Shown one piece after another: positions 45,331-57,987 of a stretch of DNA of 64,000 bases. The first letter of the stretch is position 1; each line of letters begins with the position of its first letter. The translations under genes and the position numbers were made by a program. Below the pieces are notes generated by a model. It ran no database searches. It saw only the letters and a list, made by a program, of their open reading frames with translations, and was not told where the DNA came from. Origin of the DNA: Eustoma russellianum (taxonomy: Eukaryota; Streptophyta; Magnoliopsida; Gentianales; Gentianaceae); NCBI GenBank assembly GCA_036186865.1, contig AP025069.1, positions 13,382,668 to 13,446,667 on the forward strand, written 5' to 3'.

Positions 45331-47153
45331 TGCATATAAAAAGGAAAGAAAAATGAGAATTGAATATATATAATGTATGATAACCAATTGGCCTAGTGGC
45401 CTTAATGGAACAAAATAAAATATTAAATGTTAAATAAGTATATATATGAATATAACATATATACACGGTTAATATGTTTAAGACATAAATTTATTTTATA
45501 TTGAGCATATATATATTTATATATATATATATATGTAAGATTATTATTATGAAATATATGTATATTTATATATACATATACTTTCGGCCTTTAGGCCATT
45601 AAGAATCAAAATTACCTAAGTTCTATGTTATGGACACTCATATGTTAGATGTGTAATAATAAATAAAGTATGGTACAAGTTAGATATTTCTATGTGACAA
45701 GTTAAAGAAATTAGGAATTTAAGAGTTTAATCTGCTTAGCTGTAGGAATATGAATTGTATTTGGAAAATAAAAATTAAGAAATGAGGTTGGATGAAAATT
45801 GAGGATAAAGGGGCTGTTTTGTATTCCATGACCGAATGGCCACTTTGGAGGATAAAATGTGGTATTTTCTTAAGTTATGATATGTAAGATGTGTATATGC
45901 AGGTGATGTTTGATGATAACTTGAAGTATGACCAAAATACCCTCATATGATTGAGTCTCATATTGCACGACAATAAAGTTTGAAAAGTTGTTTTGTCGCA
46001 TCGCATGTTTTAAAAGTGTTTAGCATACGAATAATAATCACGAGACGGATGATTCCAAAGACCCATGTTATGTTATGACCATGTTATGTTGTAGCGCTGT
46101 CCTGACATCGGGACCAGAGTGGTAGGTGTCAGGGGCCCATGTTTACAATATGGCTGAGCGTAACACCGGGTCTGGGACACAGGATCTCAGTCGTAATGCG
46201 TCACCGTTAGCACATGTACCTATGTTCATGATGTTATGTTGTACATGTACTATATAGGGAATCATTCGGTATGTCGTGCATTATTATTCTTATGAGAAGT
46301 GCTATAGCCAATGATGAAAATGTTATGTTTCCATGATTATGAAAATATTGTTTTATGCAAGTTATGAAAATGTCATTTTACGCAAGTTATGAAAATCACG
46401 TTAAGTTTACGAAAAGTCATTCATGAAGAAACATGTTATGAAAAGTCATGTTATGAAAAGTCATGTCTTATGCATCATGTCATGATTAAGGAAGATTATG
46501 CATGTAGAAATGATGATTGTAAGTAATGACCTTAGCATAAGATGGATTAGTACTTAAGTATAGAAAGGTATGCTAGGGATATGCTGAGGAAGAAAGATAT
46601 GATCTCTAAGGTATGATGTAAATTCTTATGTTCTGTTTTATTCTTGTATCATGTTATTATTTGTAAACAGAGATGTGATTATTTATGTTCGTTACTTTAT
46701 TACTACTTGTCACTCCGTCTCCCCATGTATGATCCACATGAAGTATCTAGAAAGATCACTTGCTGAGCGATTAAAAGTTGGTGGCTATCGTTCATACTTG
46801 CCTCATAACATTTCAGAGAACAGGAGCCCGGACGTCTTGTTCATTGAGGAGGAACCCCATCTCGAGTATCCGTGAGCTGAGATGTAGGTCGAAGCTATGT
46901 ACTTGCTGTGTTGAGCTTTATTTCATTGTGATGTAATAAGACTATCGTGAGACATTGTACTTGTGGTTTGTACGCATTTGAACGATTTGTATTTTATTAC
47001 GCATGTCGTGAGCTTATTTTTATGTTGCTTCCGCTATATCGATTACGATTCATGTCGACATGCACATGTATAGTATCGACGCCTTGTATTACTCGTAGTA
47101 GAGTATGACGGGTGCACCATACCAAAACCCTAGTTCCGGGCGGGGGCGCTACA
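43740..47153 (+). repeat. Chromovirus 3' LTR (3.41 kb)
   Basis: It runs from TGTTACAACCC to GGGCGCTACA and aligns with the 5' LTR. It lacks the 565-bp tandem duplication. It has a CACTTGGCCGGC stretch near 44160 missing from the 5' copy, and about 135 bp (45534-45669) that the 5' copy lost. The stem-loop TGAGCGAT/ATCGTTCA near 46763-46793 has one arm mismatch. Confidence 0.93.
45273..45328. repeat. AT dinucleotide microsatellite
   Basis: A pure AT run of about 56 bp in the 3' LTR. The 5' LTR has a much shorter run at 25090-25108. Confidence 0.9.
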
Positions 47154-49330
47154 CGAATTATGAAAATTTCTAATCTTTTGGATTAATTTGAGGGTATTTT
47201 TAATCTAACCCAATTCTACCACCAAATCCATACACATACACACACGTAGCAGCCATAAACAAATCATCTCATGCTTTGCCATATAAAACATATGCAAAAT
47301 TAATATATTAAACCAATAAAAACAATGAATCACATAAATATATCATCAAAGCATGCAAGGATTATACCCCGTTTGAGGGAGAAGAGGCACCTACTTTGAA
47401 CTTGTAGATTAACGGCGATAACTAGATGAACGGTGGTAATATACGGTTACACCTCTTTCAATTTTTCTTTCTTCTTCTATATATTTTATTTTTTTCTCTC
47501 GTTACCTCTTATTGCTCAAAGATTTGAGAGAAAATTTTCTTTTTCTTTTGAAGAGGGGGAGGGGCGGCTATAAGTTGAGGGAGGAAGGGAGAATAGGGTT
47601 TGGGAAGATAAAGAGGAGAGGGAGAGAAAATAGGAAAAAGATTATGGGAAATTAGAATTTGATTTTGATTCTTTTTTTTTTATTTTCTTCATTATTATTT
47701 TTTTTTTTGAAATATAGCGGCTGTAACAGACTTCCTTGTTACTTTGCCGTTGGAAGGTCACGTTTTATATATTTCGAACATCGCATCCCACCAACCGTGG
47801 TGCCTGTACACAGAACAATCAGCCATGCATTTATTAACAATTTTAAATTAGTTATACTTCTTATATTGTGAAATAGAAGTTCATTAACACAACTTGGCGT
47901 AATTTTTATTATAAGTCATCGAGACAACTTCTGGGTGTTTCTAACACATGGGTATGGTTGCGTACCCCTGACCTCCATATCCCGCCATAAGCAGAAACCT
48001 CCAAAGCAATAGGTAATATTGTTGTTGGTGGTGTTACCTTTCCAGTATAGAATACGAGTTACTTCGGCGAAGCACGTTCCAGTGTAATATATACTAAATC
48101 AAACAACTTTAGTAGGAATTAAAATCAGATACAATTATTAGCTTCACTTATGAGATCAGAAGGCATATGAGAAGAATGGATGAAAACTATTGTACTCTTC
48201 ACAGTAAGCATAGCCAAACAACGAATGTCCCGTTTATTTACTTTAGCTAATTCTCATATGCTGAAACGGGAATGATACTCTGCCGTTGTCTTTCCTCCAT
48301 TTCCTACCTCCAACATGTCAGGTTCTATAATGAAAAAAATAATAATTACCTTTACACTTTGTGCGTTTAAGCATAATAACATCCAGACTCCTACTTCAAA
48401 TGGTGACTTTTATACATGTGTATTTTTGAATTAACTTAAAAACGAAAGTTTCCCATCAAAGTCAATCAAAATTATTACCTCTCAATGTCTGTGATTTGAC
48501 ATATGATTCGTAACATTCTCTCCGCTTCAAAACTTTTACTTTTACACCATTGTGATTTTGGACTTAACGTATAAGTTTTATTGACTTTAGCCGAAAATTT
48601 TCATTTACAGTTTAGTCAAAAAAACACAAGATGCAAAGATCAAATCTTAAACTATTAAACTAGAGGGATAATTATGTCTAGACGCATAATTATCTCAAAA
48701 AAAATAAAATTAGAAAAAGTCAGAGCTTATAAGATTATTATCTCAAAATTGACCTTTCAAAAGAGAAAAGGAATCAAGAACGTAGAATTATACCTCAAAT
48801 GTTGTATCATCCTCGACCTTAGATGATACAACGGTATTATAAATCTGACCGTGCAAATTGTTAAGTTTTTTAATGTTGCTTCACTTGCCTAAATATTTTT
48901 AATTTATAGACTTTAGATATTTATGCTCCTATTTATATATCACATTGTCATGAATTAAAATTTTCGTATATGGGTGTAAGAGCGCGTAGCATTCCAACAA
49001 CCAGGAGCCGCATAAAATGCCCATTTATCATATTGATCTGCAACAGAAGTCATGCTGGCAACAGAAATGAATAGTTGACTTAGACAACAGAACCAGAAAG
49101 AATATCCTTATTCTTCCAAAAATGAGTGCTTTAATTAAGTTACGCTAGATGTCCTGATTACATATCCCAATTGTCTTGAATATCTCCTGCTCTCCAATTG
49201 TTTCCAATAGCTTTAACCAAAGTTGCCCGATCATCACGGCCCCTAACAAGGCACATTTGTCTTTGCTGAATTGGATTTCAGTGAAAATGAAAATATTTAT
49301 TGGTTGAATGAAACGAACTCACCATTCACA
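47154..49330. other. Unassigned intergenic or old repeat sequence
   Basis: 47154-47660 has an AT-rich part and a purine-rich run (47560-47640), a texture like a decayed gypsy LTR, but I cannot align it. 47660-49330 shows no open frame above about 70 codons with recognisable content, no terminal repeats and no RNA gene. It may be non-repetitive plant DNA. Confidence 0.4.
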
Positions 49331-49926
49331 TAGAGAGAAAAAGATGGAACTTCCAGACTCCAATAATTACAAAGTGATTTTTCTCTTATAGGAGTTCATT
49401 TTTACCACTAATCGGTTTATTGCTATCCTACATTGTTTTCTGTTTATCTACAGTAACCTGATATGACTACTAACGGCTATAAATATAACGACTAGTTATT
49501 TGCTCTGTTTGGACATATGTACAGTAAAAGTCTTAAGTTATTATATATACATAACTAAGTGTTGCAGCTAGTCCTTAGCTTTGCTGTCTAAGTTATGTTT
49601 TACCTCGTCACCTCGGTCTAATACATCTTTATTCTAGCACAACTTATATGCCCTTGTTCACCTCGGCTACTCTTAGTTTTGTGCTCCTGTTCATGTCAGC
49701 TCTTCCCTTCTGTGCCTTGACCGCGGCAAAAAAAAAATTTGTCGACTTAGCACAGCTTCACTTAGTCCATTCTACCTCAGTTCGGCCAAATCTATATTTA
49801 GGTCAACTCACCTTGACTGACTTACTTCAGCCACTTGTCTTATTTACCCCTAGCATTTCTAGTACTATATTTAGTTCGCTGCACCTAGGCTGACCCCGGC
49901 ACACCTCGCCTGGGCTTATTTCTACA
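49331..49926 (-). repeat. Copia-3 3' LTR
   Basis: It aligns with 54600-55211 through shared phrases such as AACGGCTATAAA and CTAAGTGTTGCA. On the minus strand it starts TGTAGAAATAAGCCCAG, preceded by the PPT GCTTGAGGGAAAAG. Its other end (near 49331) is blurred. Confidence 0.82.
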
Positions 49927-49970
49927 CTTTTCCCTCAAGCTTAGTTGTATATATTTATGAAACCAAGCTT

Positions 49971-50282
49971 GGATAATAAGTACTGGAAAACATTTGTTCA
50001 AACATGTTTTGTTAAGAGGTCAGCGACTTGATCTTTGGTGGAGATATGTTTTAGGCTGATCTCACGACCTTCAATTTTTTCTCAGATGAAATACATGTCG
50101 ACTTCAATATGTACTGGAAAACATTTGTTCAAACATGTTTGGATAATAAGTACTGGAAAACATTTGTTCAAACATGTTTTGTTAAGAGGTCAGCGACTTG
50201 ATCTTTGGTGGAGATATGTTTTAGGCTGATCTCACGACCTTCAATTTTTTCTCAGATGAAATACATGTCGACTTCAATATGT
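49971..50282. repeat. Perfect 142-bp direct duplication within copia-3 RNase H end
   Basis: 49971-50112 and 50141-50282 are identical by eye. Between them lie 28 bp copied from the start of the unit. The identity contrasts with the heavy decay around it, so the duplication is much younger than the element. Confidence 0.9.
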
Positions 50283-51900
50283 TTTGACTTGTCGTGCTGA
50301 ACTGGATTCTCGGTCATACTTATAGCTGATACACTATCATAGGATATGGGTAATAGTGTTCTCAAACCGAGATCTTCAAGTACTCTTCTGATCCAGATGC
50401 CTTCGCATATACATGATGCAAGCGCACTTAACTCTGCTTTTTCACTGCTCCAAGACACAACTGGTTGGTTCTTCCTCTACCAAGTAATTAGCTTTCCCCA
50501 TAAAAAGGTTCCACGACCAGTTCTTGATCTCATGTCGAGCCTAGTCAGCATATATAAAACCCTTAATACTTCGGCATGCACTCTTCTAGAAACACAGACA
50601 ATGTCCTGGTGCATCCTTAAGGTACCTGAGAATTCTTAAGGTTTCTTGGAGATGTTCATTAGTAGGACTGTGCATCAATTAAGATACAAAACTTACCGTA
50701 TAACAAATATAAGGCCTAGTGTGTGATAGGTAGATTAGTTTTCCAACTAGTTTCTTATAACTAAGTTTGTTAGTGGTGTAGTGTCCCGCTGACCTCTGGG
50801 CTTATATCCAGGTTCTACAGGAGTGTTTGCTGGTCTGGTCTTTCATAAGGTACATGATATATTTCCTCTGGGGTATACACAGTCCTTCTTTGTTCCTACC
50901 AATCTTCATTCCTAAGAAATATCTTAGCTTTCCTAGATCCTTCATTTTAAATTGCTTAGATAGTTGTGTATCAATAATATCTACCTCATGGTTATCATTC
51001 TCTGTTATTATGATATCATTTACCTACACTATTAGAACTGTTAGCTCCACCTTAGGTGAAATACTGGTGAACATTATATGATCACTATAGCTTTGGATAA
51101 ACTTTAGGTCCCTCACAATTTTAGTAAATGTTTTAAACCAGGCTTTTGGTGATTGTTTTAGCATATATAAAGATTCTTTAACCTACATGCCTTATTTTCA
51201 ATTGTTTTGTCACGAAATCCTAGTGATATGCATATGTAAACCTCTTCTGCTAGGTCTCCATTTAGGAATGCGATTTTAAAATCTAGTTGATATAATTCTC
51301 AGTCGAGGTTAACAGCTATAGAGAAAATGACCCTAATGGTTTAAGTTTGGCAACTGGGGCAAGTATTTCTAAATAATCTATGCCATATATTTGAGTGAAT
51401 CCTTTGGCCACTAATCTTGTGTTGTGTTTATTCACAGTTCCATCATTGTTATATTTAATTGTGAATATCCATCTGCAACCAACAGGTTTTACATTAGTTG
51501 AGCTGGGATGCTCCCAACTTTCATTTTTTAGTAAGCATTCATTTCTTCATGCACAACGTTCCTCCATTCAGGCCAGCTTAGCACGTCTTCATAATCTTGG
51601 GTATGACTTTATTGTTAAGTGAGCATACAAATGGCTTAAAGTTAAGGCTCAACCTATTATAGGGTACGAAGTCTTCTATATGGTATTTGGTATAGAAAGG
51701 TTCTTAGTGCATTCTCTTGTTCCTTTCCTTAATGTTATTGGTCTATCATCTATTTGGTATTTAGTCTCGTATTCAGCTTGAGCTTCTTCCAAAGAATTAC
51801 CTTCTTCTGTTGTGAGCTGTGTATTCAGGTGTATCAGGTCGTCTACCCCATCAAAGGGTTTCCTGATCATCAGAGGTCATAGGAAAAATGATTCTGGGCT
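50252..51900 (-). pseudogene. Copia-3 RNase H and reverse transcriptase
   Basis: The minus strand 50458-50252 reads KAELSALASCICEGIWIRRV and NPVQHDKSKHIEVDMYF, the end of copia RNase H. RT follows to the right in broken frames. The active-site box near 51040-51020 reads LIV, then a stop in place of Tyr, then VNDIII, so the second-to-last acidic residue is also changed. 51870-51676 is the linker ahead of RT. No block exceeds about 80 codons. Confidence 0.8.
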
Positions 51901-53420
51901 GAGCATCAGTCGTGCTGAGTTGTGGTACCAAGTTGTCAGCTACGGTGTGGAGCTCGGCTGAGCTGCTGAACGCAGCTCAGCTGAACATGCAATAACGAGC
52001 TCGACTAAGTTTTGTCTATAATGTCTATTATTTTTAATATTCGCTATGCCTTAAATCTTTTGTTTTAGCTAAAGAATTGTAAAATGCATGCTTTTCTCAA
52101 ACGTAACTTCAAGTGTTACAAACATTCTTTTATTAGTTGGGCAGTAATACATATATCCTTTTTGTGAACCGAGTATCCTAAGAAAATACACTTAACTGAT
52201 CTAGAATTCAATTTTCCCCTTAGGGTGGTCTAAATATGTGCATATGCTATACATCCGAACAGTTTGAATGGTAACTCTGAGAGTATTTTAGTGTGTGGGA
52301 AGTGGCTGAGAAGCATTTCTCTAGGAGTTTTAAAGGATAAAGTTCTGGATGACATCCTATTTATTAAGTATGTGGCTATTAGCATGGTTTCACCCCAATA
52401 TTGTTGAGTACGTTCATTGCAAACAAAATGGTTTGGGTTACTTCAAGCAGGTGTCTGTTCTTTCTCTAAGCGACACCATTTTATTATGGAGTATAGGTAC
52501 AAGAAGTCTGATTATATATATCATTTTCATTTATAAATGTTTGAACTTTGCTATCTTAGTATTTTGGCCCATTGTCTGAGCTTAGTGTTTTAATAGCGCA
52601 GCCGAACTGATTTTTTATAAGTGTAAAGTATCTCATAAATATTTGTTCGACCTCATTTTTACTTTTTAGCAGGTAAACCTATGTAACCTAGTGTGGTCAT
52701 CTACAAAGGTTACGAACCATCTTGCACAGTTGATATTAGCTACTCTAAATGGTCCCCATGCATCAGAGTGAATAAGTTTAAGTGGTGCAGATGACTTATA
52801 TTCTTTAGCCAGGTAACTATGTTTTGTATGTTTAGCTAATTGACAAGTTTTACCAGTAATGCTTTTAAGGTCAACAGAGCTGAATAGTTTTGGCACTAAC
52901 TGGTTGAGATATACAAAATTGGGATGACCGAGATTGTTTTGCCATAGCAAAATATTCCCTATATAAGAATTTCTAGGGTGCAAAATACTAGTAGTATTCT
53001 AATCATTTGGCAGCTCAGTTGTGCTTATTAAGTCTCTACTTTCAAACTCTAGTAGAAACAGTCCCGCTATATTTTTAGCACTGGCAATCATCCTCTTCAT
53101 TTTGATTTCGTGAAAACAACATCCTGTGGATGAGAAGCAGGCTATACGATCATTATCCCTAGTTATTTTACCTACCGATAACATATTGAAACTTAAGCTA
53201 GGAACATGCAAGACATCTTTTAGCAACATCTTATCGTTAATTATTGCCGAGCCTATTCCAATAACTTCTAGGGAAGTCCCATTAGAAACTTTAACCTTCT
53301 TGGGTTCTGAAAACAGAGATTAAGAGTTCATAAGGTTACCATTGCTTGTCATGTGGTCAGTAGCCTCAGAGTCTACGATCCATGAACTGCTGGTGCTCAG
53401 CTGGACGTAGCATGCCATTG
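51901..53420 (-). pseudogene. Copia-3 integrase and protease
   Basis: 52983-52666 has LGHPNFVYLNQLVPKLF and CQLAKHTKHSYL (pre-integrase zinc region), then KLIHSDAWGPFRVANI with the first Asp and TFVDDHTR. 53229-52999 has LKDVLHVPSLSFNMLSV, the end of the protease domain. Near 53376-53346 the protease active site reads VDSEATDHMTS: the Gly of DSG is now Glu. The remainder of integrase (51950-52660) is too broken to define. Confidence 0.85.
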
Positions 53421-54540
53421 CATCTTGAATTGATTCAGCTCGGCTACGTTGTCGGCTCAGCAATTCGATCAGAGGGTCGATCTGATCCTTATTAGGGATC
53501 CCAGCTTCAGCTATCCGGGCTGAAACGAGCTACGTTGTGCTCTACCAAGCTGCGTCGAGCTACATTGTATTGTGAACCTGATGTGCAGCACTTCGTCTAG
53601 CACCAAATGGTTTCGAGTGTGGTCTCCAGGGGGCATTGCTAGATTTCAGTGGAGGTTTCCCTTCTCGTATTAGTTTGGCTTGCAACTTCCAACAGTCATC
53701 GACTGTGTGTCCTTTTTTTGTAGTACTTGTTCATTTTACTTCCTGTAAAAGTAAAGTACCGTTTAACAGCTAGACCATATACTTTTGCTGGTTGTTCAGT
53801 AAGCAGTGCTGAGGTCTCTGTATTTGGAGCACCTACCATCATGACCTTGTTGCAACCCTCCTCATGTTTGATCACGACGAAGTCAAATTATAAGCTCGAT
53901 AGTGTTGAGACTTCAACTTCGAACAATGTCGAATTCTGGATTGTATCCGTTAAGTAAGCGAAACACCCGCTTCCGTTCTGTAATTTCTTTGTATAGACCA
54001 GAATCCGTGACACAAGTTCACTGATAAGTTTCGAAGGTGTCTATCTGCTGCCATGCTTTGGTCAGTAGAGTATAATATTTGTGCACAACAAGATTGCTTT
54101 GTTTAAGCTTATGGAGGTGAGCCTCGATTTCGTAGAGCTCGGAGATGTTGTCTTGTTTTGACTACATCTCCTTTCCTGCAAGCCAAATTTCTGCTAGTGT
54201 TGTACATCATGAAGTCATCAGAAATTTCGGTTGTATAGAATGTGTCAACCACGACATTATCATACTATTCTCTGACTTCCACAGCCATAATTTGCATCAT
54301 TTTTAATAGGAACAACAACCGTTTCATATAAGTATTCCTCCTTGCCTTTGCCATGGATGAACATTTCCACCCCTCAAAACCACGAGAGATAGTTATCTCC
54401 ATTTAATTTATGGAATGAAATGACAATCGAGGAATCATCCGATAGTTGAGGACCACGAACCACTCCTAATACCTGATCTGAGGTGGATGTGGCCTCCGTA
54501 TATTTAGATGAGTTGAAGGGTCGAGCCATTGAAAGAACTT
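53421..54540 (-). pseudogene. Copia-3 Gag
   Basis: Position between PBS and protease makes this gag. A knuckle remnant KKGHTVDDCWKLQAKL is readable near 53730-53660 with the first two Cys lost. The gag start is near 54530 (MARPFNSSKYTEATS on the minus strand). The rest has many frame changes. Confidence 0.65.
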
Positions 54541-54587
54541 TAAGATAGTAGAAAAAGACAATGGGTAGTTAAAAATGAATCGGATGA

Positions 54588-54599
54588 GCTCTGATACCA
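54588..54599 (-). other. Copia-3 primer-binding site
   Basis: The plus strand reads GCTCTGATACCA, an exact complement of the tRNA-Met site, directly next to the LTR end TGTCGAG at 54600. Confidence 0.9.
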
Positions 54600-55211
54600 T
54601 GTCGAGATTGAAAGAATTTGGAATTCGTTCAAGTTAGTTGAAAATTACAAAATGTTTCTCCTTTTATAGGAGTTAATTTTTTGCCACAACGGCTTCGTTT
54701 CTATCCTACAGTGTTTCCTATTTATCCATAGTAACCTGAGTGACTATTAACGGCTATAAAGGTAACGACTATTTACATGCTCTGCTTGGACATATGTATA
54801 GTGAAGTCCTAAGTTGTCATATATACATGACTAAGTGTTGCATCTCATCCTTAGCTTTGTTGCCTAATTTGTGCTTCGCCTCGTCACCTCGGTTCAGCAC
54901 ATCTTTATTACAGCTCAGCTTTGCTGCCCTTCTTCACTTCAGCTGCTCTTACTTCTATGCTCCTTCCTTGATCACCTCAGCTCTTCTTTTCCTGCCTTGA
55001 TCACCTCAGCAAGGCAGTAATACTTTCGCCGGCTCAGCACAGCTTCACTTCGTCCGCTCTACATCAGCTTGGCCACTTCTACATTTAGGACAGGTCACCT
55101 CCGTTGACTTACTTTGGCCACTTGTCTTGTTTGTCCCAGTACAGCACTACTATACTCAAGTCGGCGCATCTCGGCTGAGCACGACACACCTCAACTGGGC
55201 TTATTTCTACA
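54600..55211 (-). repeat. Copia-3 5' LTR (612 bp)
   Basis: On the minus strand it runs from TGTAGAAATAAGCCCAG to CTCGACA. It contains repeated TCAGCTC/CTCAGC motifs (GAGCTGA-like), near 54915-55030. Confidence 0.85.
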
Positions 55212-55899
55212 TTGTTATTATGGATATCTTTTACCAATATTCAAACACAGAGATCAGAATATGATTAAATAACATCAAGCGGATTATCTACTAGAAATAA
55301 ATCATGTTATCCATTAAGCAATGCTAAATTTCTTCGAAAGTAATCTTCAATTTTGATGGTTACCATTCTTGAGGACTCATGTTGTTTTAGTTACCGTTGT
55401 CAGACTTGAAATAATCAACCCCTAATATGTGTTGGAAATCTAGTCTTCGAGACATAAATGATGATAGGGTATTGATGAAACCAACAATACAAAATAAAAG
55501 TATAACGAATATGGAAGTGAACATCAAGCAAGTGACCCATTAAAAAGATGAAGTCTCTTTTGTAAATATAGTAGATTGTAGAAGAGAATTACAAATGCAC
55601 GATAACCCAACAAAAGAGATGTCACAGAAGTAGGAGAAATAGTCAAGTCGTAACGAAATTACAAATCTTAAGCAAAATTGCCTCTGACAGATGATTATTG
55701 ATATACTGAAATCCTATGAAGGAATCTATGTTGTCATTCACTTGACATTCTTCAACCTCTATTTGGTAAACTATGTGGGCTAAATCTTCATCGATTACAT
55801 CATACAAAAACCATAGTGTCAAAAAACGAAGATGTTCGAAAGAAGGTAGCGCATGAAGCTTGAAGTGACTTAGGCGTATATGTACAATAATGGGTTTAG
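55212..55899. other. Unassigned
   Basis: No terminal repeats and no recognisable protein. A minus-strand frame from 55643 runs into the MITE at 55900, so its N-terminal part is MITE sequence. The part outside the MITE (about 85 codons, with LPSFEHLRFLTLWFLYDV) matches nothing I know. Confidence 0.35.
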
Positions 55900-56797
55900 T
55901 AAGGGGTGTCAAGCAGGTCGTGTATCGTATTTCGTGTTTCGTGTTTTCCGGGTTTCTGTCATACCCATAGCTTACTCGTTTGCTTCGCGTGTATGGATGT
56001 AGATACCCAAATCCGTACATGTCAGGTTTTTTGTCGTGTATCGGGTATACCCATGAACTTGACAAGAAGAGAGATAGAGGAGGGGTGGCTGCTGGCTGCT
56101 GGCGGCGGGGCAGGATATCAGCTACCTCAAAGATCCAACGCACTTTCTCTTAGATATGTCCTTCAGCTAGATAATCCAAAACAAGAGAGAGAAAAGAAAA
56201 AATTTCGACGCATAAAATTCTTTTACCTATCTGTCTCACTTCCAAGTAGCCTATTAAGAAGAGGCAGCAGACAAAAATGTCTACACTTTCACAGAGCAAA
56301 GCCATATGCTAATACACAGAATTGGTCGGATATAAATCCAATATTTTAATTTGACCAAATTCTATTATTCACCAGTAATTTGGCTAAACGAGACTGTATT
56401 GAGCTAGCAAAATGATTGTGTTGTTTCATTATTCTGGTAGAAACAACATCTTCCGAAGCAGACTCTCTCACCTCAGTCTGGAGCCGGAGAAGGGGGAAAT
56501 AGGATTTAGGAATTGGAAATGGAGGAAGAGAGAACCAAATAGGAGAAATAGGATTTTGAAAAAATTTATTTTTATTTTATTAATTATAAATTTTATTTAA
56601 ATATATTTTTAAATTTCGGGTATTTAATGTATAAACGGGTACCCTTGGGTAAACCCGGACCCGACCCGCTCTTGGCAGGTATTTCAGGTCTTACCTGATT
56701 TGTACACGAAACCCGCCAAGGTCATACCCATATCCACAAAAATTCGTGTCAGGTTCGGGTTGTGTTTTCGAGTCGTGTCTGGAAATTGCCACCCCTA
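55900..56797. mobile_element. Non-autonomous hAT-like element (MITE, 0.9 kb)
   Basis: The ends are TAAGGGGTGTCAA and, inverted, TAGGGGTGGCAA. GGTTTAG flanks both sides (55893-55899 and 56798-56804); hAT elements make 8-bp duplications, so one base has changed or been lost. Subterminal regions are rich in GGGTATACCC and ACCCGACCC motifs and are partly inverted copies of each other (CGTGTTTCGTGTTTTC on the left, GTGTTTTCGAGTCGTG on the right). No transposase is encoded. Confidence 0.7.
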
Positions 56798-56804
56798 GGT
56801 TTAG

Positions 56805-57617
56805 GCTATTGGTTGTGGACTATTCATCTCAGAAATGACAGTTTTTTTATCGACATTGGTTTTTAGATACAAACAAGCCGACCATGGAAATGATTAGCTG
56901 TTAGATGATGCGCTTTTTCCTTTCTATAGAACGTCTATAATTGATCTTTACTTTTTAGACCCCCCCCTCTATTTGCCTTCCAGTTGCAGGATATTTCGGT
57001 TAGCTTTAGCATATAGATTACCCTCATATATGACCTTATATGTGAAAGCTGTTGGAGGAATTGAAATGAATTGGAAAGCTTGGCAAATGGGTTTGTCAAA
57101 AGTTGACAACCACCATACTTTGAGCTTAATTATGATTACTGTTCGTTAATCAAAAACAGAAAACTAATAATTGTCTAAATTATCTACGTGACAGTAGATG
57201 ACTTTAGGCTTTTGAATCACTCGATTCCGATACCGGGTGAATGAGAAATTAATGCTTAAAATTAGAGTAAAATTGGAAGGAAATTGAAAAAGTGGTGATG
57301 TTGGCCTCTTGAGGAGTGACCACATCAACTCCTTAAGTGGAATACCACATTGGTTTATTGAGATGAAGAGGCCCCCATATAGAGTTCTAGTTGGAGCCTT
57401 CTTAAATGTGCCCCTGGGCATGAGAAGTTTTTGACCGGAGGGAAGACGCAGCTCAGGCAAGGTTTCACCACAAACGCGCTTGCGCGCCGTCGCCGCCGCC
57501 GCCCGCCCGCTCGCTCGACTCGTGGTTCTTATCTTTTGGAGAAATTTTCTTTACATTTTTCCAGAAAAAAAATCAAGTGATCCAACGGTTGAAATATTTC
57601 TAATCATAATCGTTGCA
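56805..57617. other. Unassigned
   Basis: No recognisable gene. A GC-rich patch with CCGTCGCCGCCGCCGCCCGC lies near 57487-57510. A minus-strand frame of 98 codons (57164-57460, LRLPSGQKLLMPRGTF) is of unknown origin. Confidence 0.35.
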
Positions 57618-57860
57618 AGATCTAACGGGTGTAGATCGTAGTCTACACGGATTATGATCTAAAGGCTGAGATTGTATCTGACAGCGGTTTCTTCATCTAG
57701 ATCTAACGGTTGTTGATCGTAGTCTACACGGATTATGATCTAAAGGCTGAGATTGTATCTGGTAGCGGTTTCTTCATCTAGATCTAACGGTTGTTGATCG
57801 TAGTCTACACGGATTATGATCTAAATGCTGAGATCGTATCTGGCAGCAGTTTCTTCATCC
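57618..57860 (+). repeat. Three exact-length 81-bp tandem repeats
   Basis: Units at 57618-57698, 57699-57779 and 57780-57860 start AGATCTAACGG and differ at a few bases. A second pair follows: GACGGTCTACGTTTAAAACT occurs at 57861 and near 57927. They end about 30 bp before a TATA box at 57979. Confidence 0.92.
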
Positions 57861-57978
57861 GACGGTCTACGTTTAAAACTGCTGCGGTTTACGATCTAAC
57901 GGCTGTGGATGAAAACCGTCAGATCCGACGGTCTACGTTTAAAACTGCTTTTAACCGTCTTTTTTTTTCCTTCCCTCC

Positions 57979-57987
57979 TATATAAAG
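57979..57987 (+). promoter_or_regulatory. TATA box downstream of the 81-bp repeats
   Basis: TATATAAAGG follows a pyrimidine run (CCTTCCCTCC). Sequence from about 58010 would be the transcript. It contains the palindrome AGTCTTTAGACT near 58215. This looks like a retroelement or pararetroviral-type promoter leader, but no coding region follows. Confidence 0.5.

Larger units (their letters stand above)
23558..47153 (+). mobile_element. Ty3/gypsy chromovirus (Tekay-like), split by copia-2
   Basis: The order is LTR, PBS, gag, protease, reverse transcriptase, RNase H, integrase, chromodomain, PPT, LTR, which is Ty3/gypsy order. A C-terminal chromodomain places it in the chromoviruses, and LTRs above 3 kb suggest the Tekay/Del lineage. 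Without the 11.3-kb copia-2 insertion it is about 12.3 kb. Flanks are CAAAG (left) and CGAAT (right), so a target duplication is not visible. Every gene has stops, many fitting C-to-T decay (CAG to TAG, CGA to TGA, TGG to TGA). Confidence 0.93.
49331..55211 (-). mobile_element. Copia-3: old Ty1/copia element (5.9 kb)
   Basis: Two ~600-bp LTRs (49331-49926 and 54600-55211) flank a minus-strand gag-protease-integrase-RT-RNase H region with a PBS at 54588-54599. The LTRs are visibly diverged, and the coding part has many stops in all domains, so it is the oldest LTR element here. LTR length and sequence separate it from copia-1 and copia-2. I find no target duplication. Confidence 0.88.

Noticed and set aside
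55643..56143. 166-codon minus-strand frame as a gene
   Set aside because: Half lies in the hAT-like MITE, crossing its terminal inverted repeat, so it is a chance frame.
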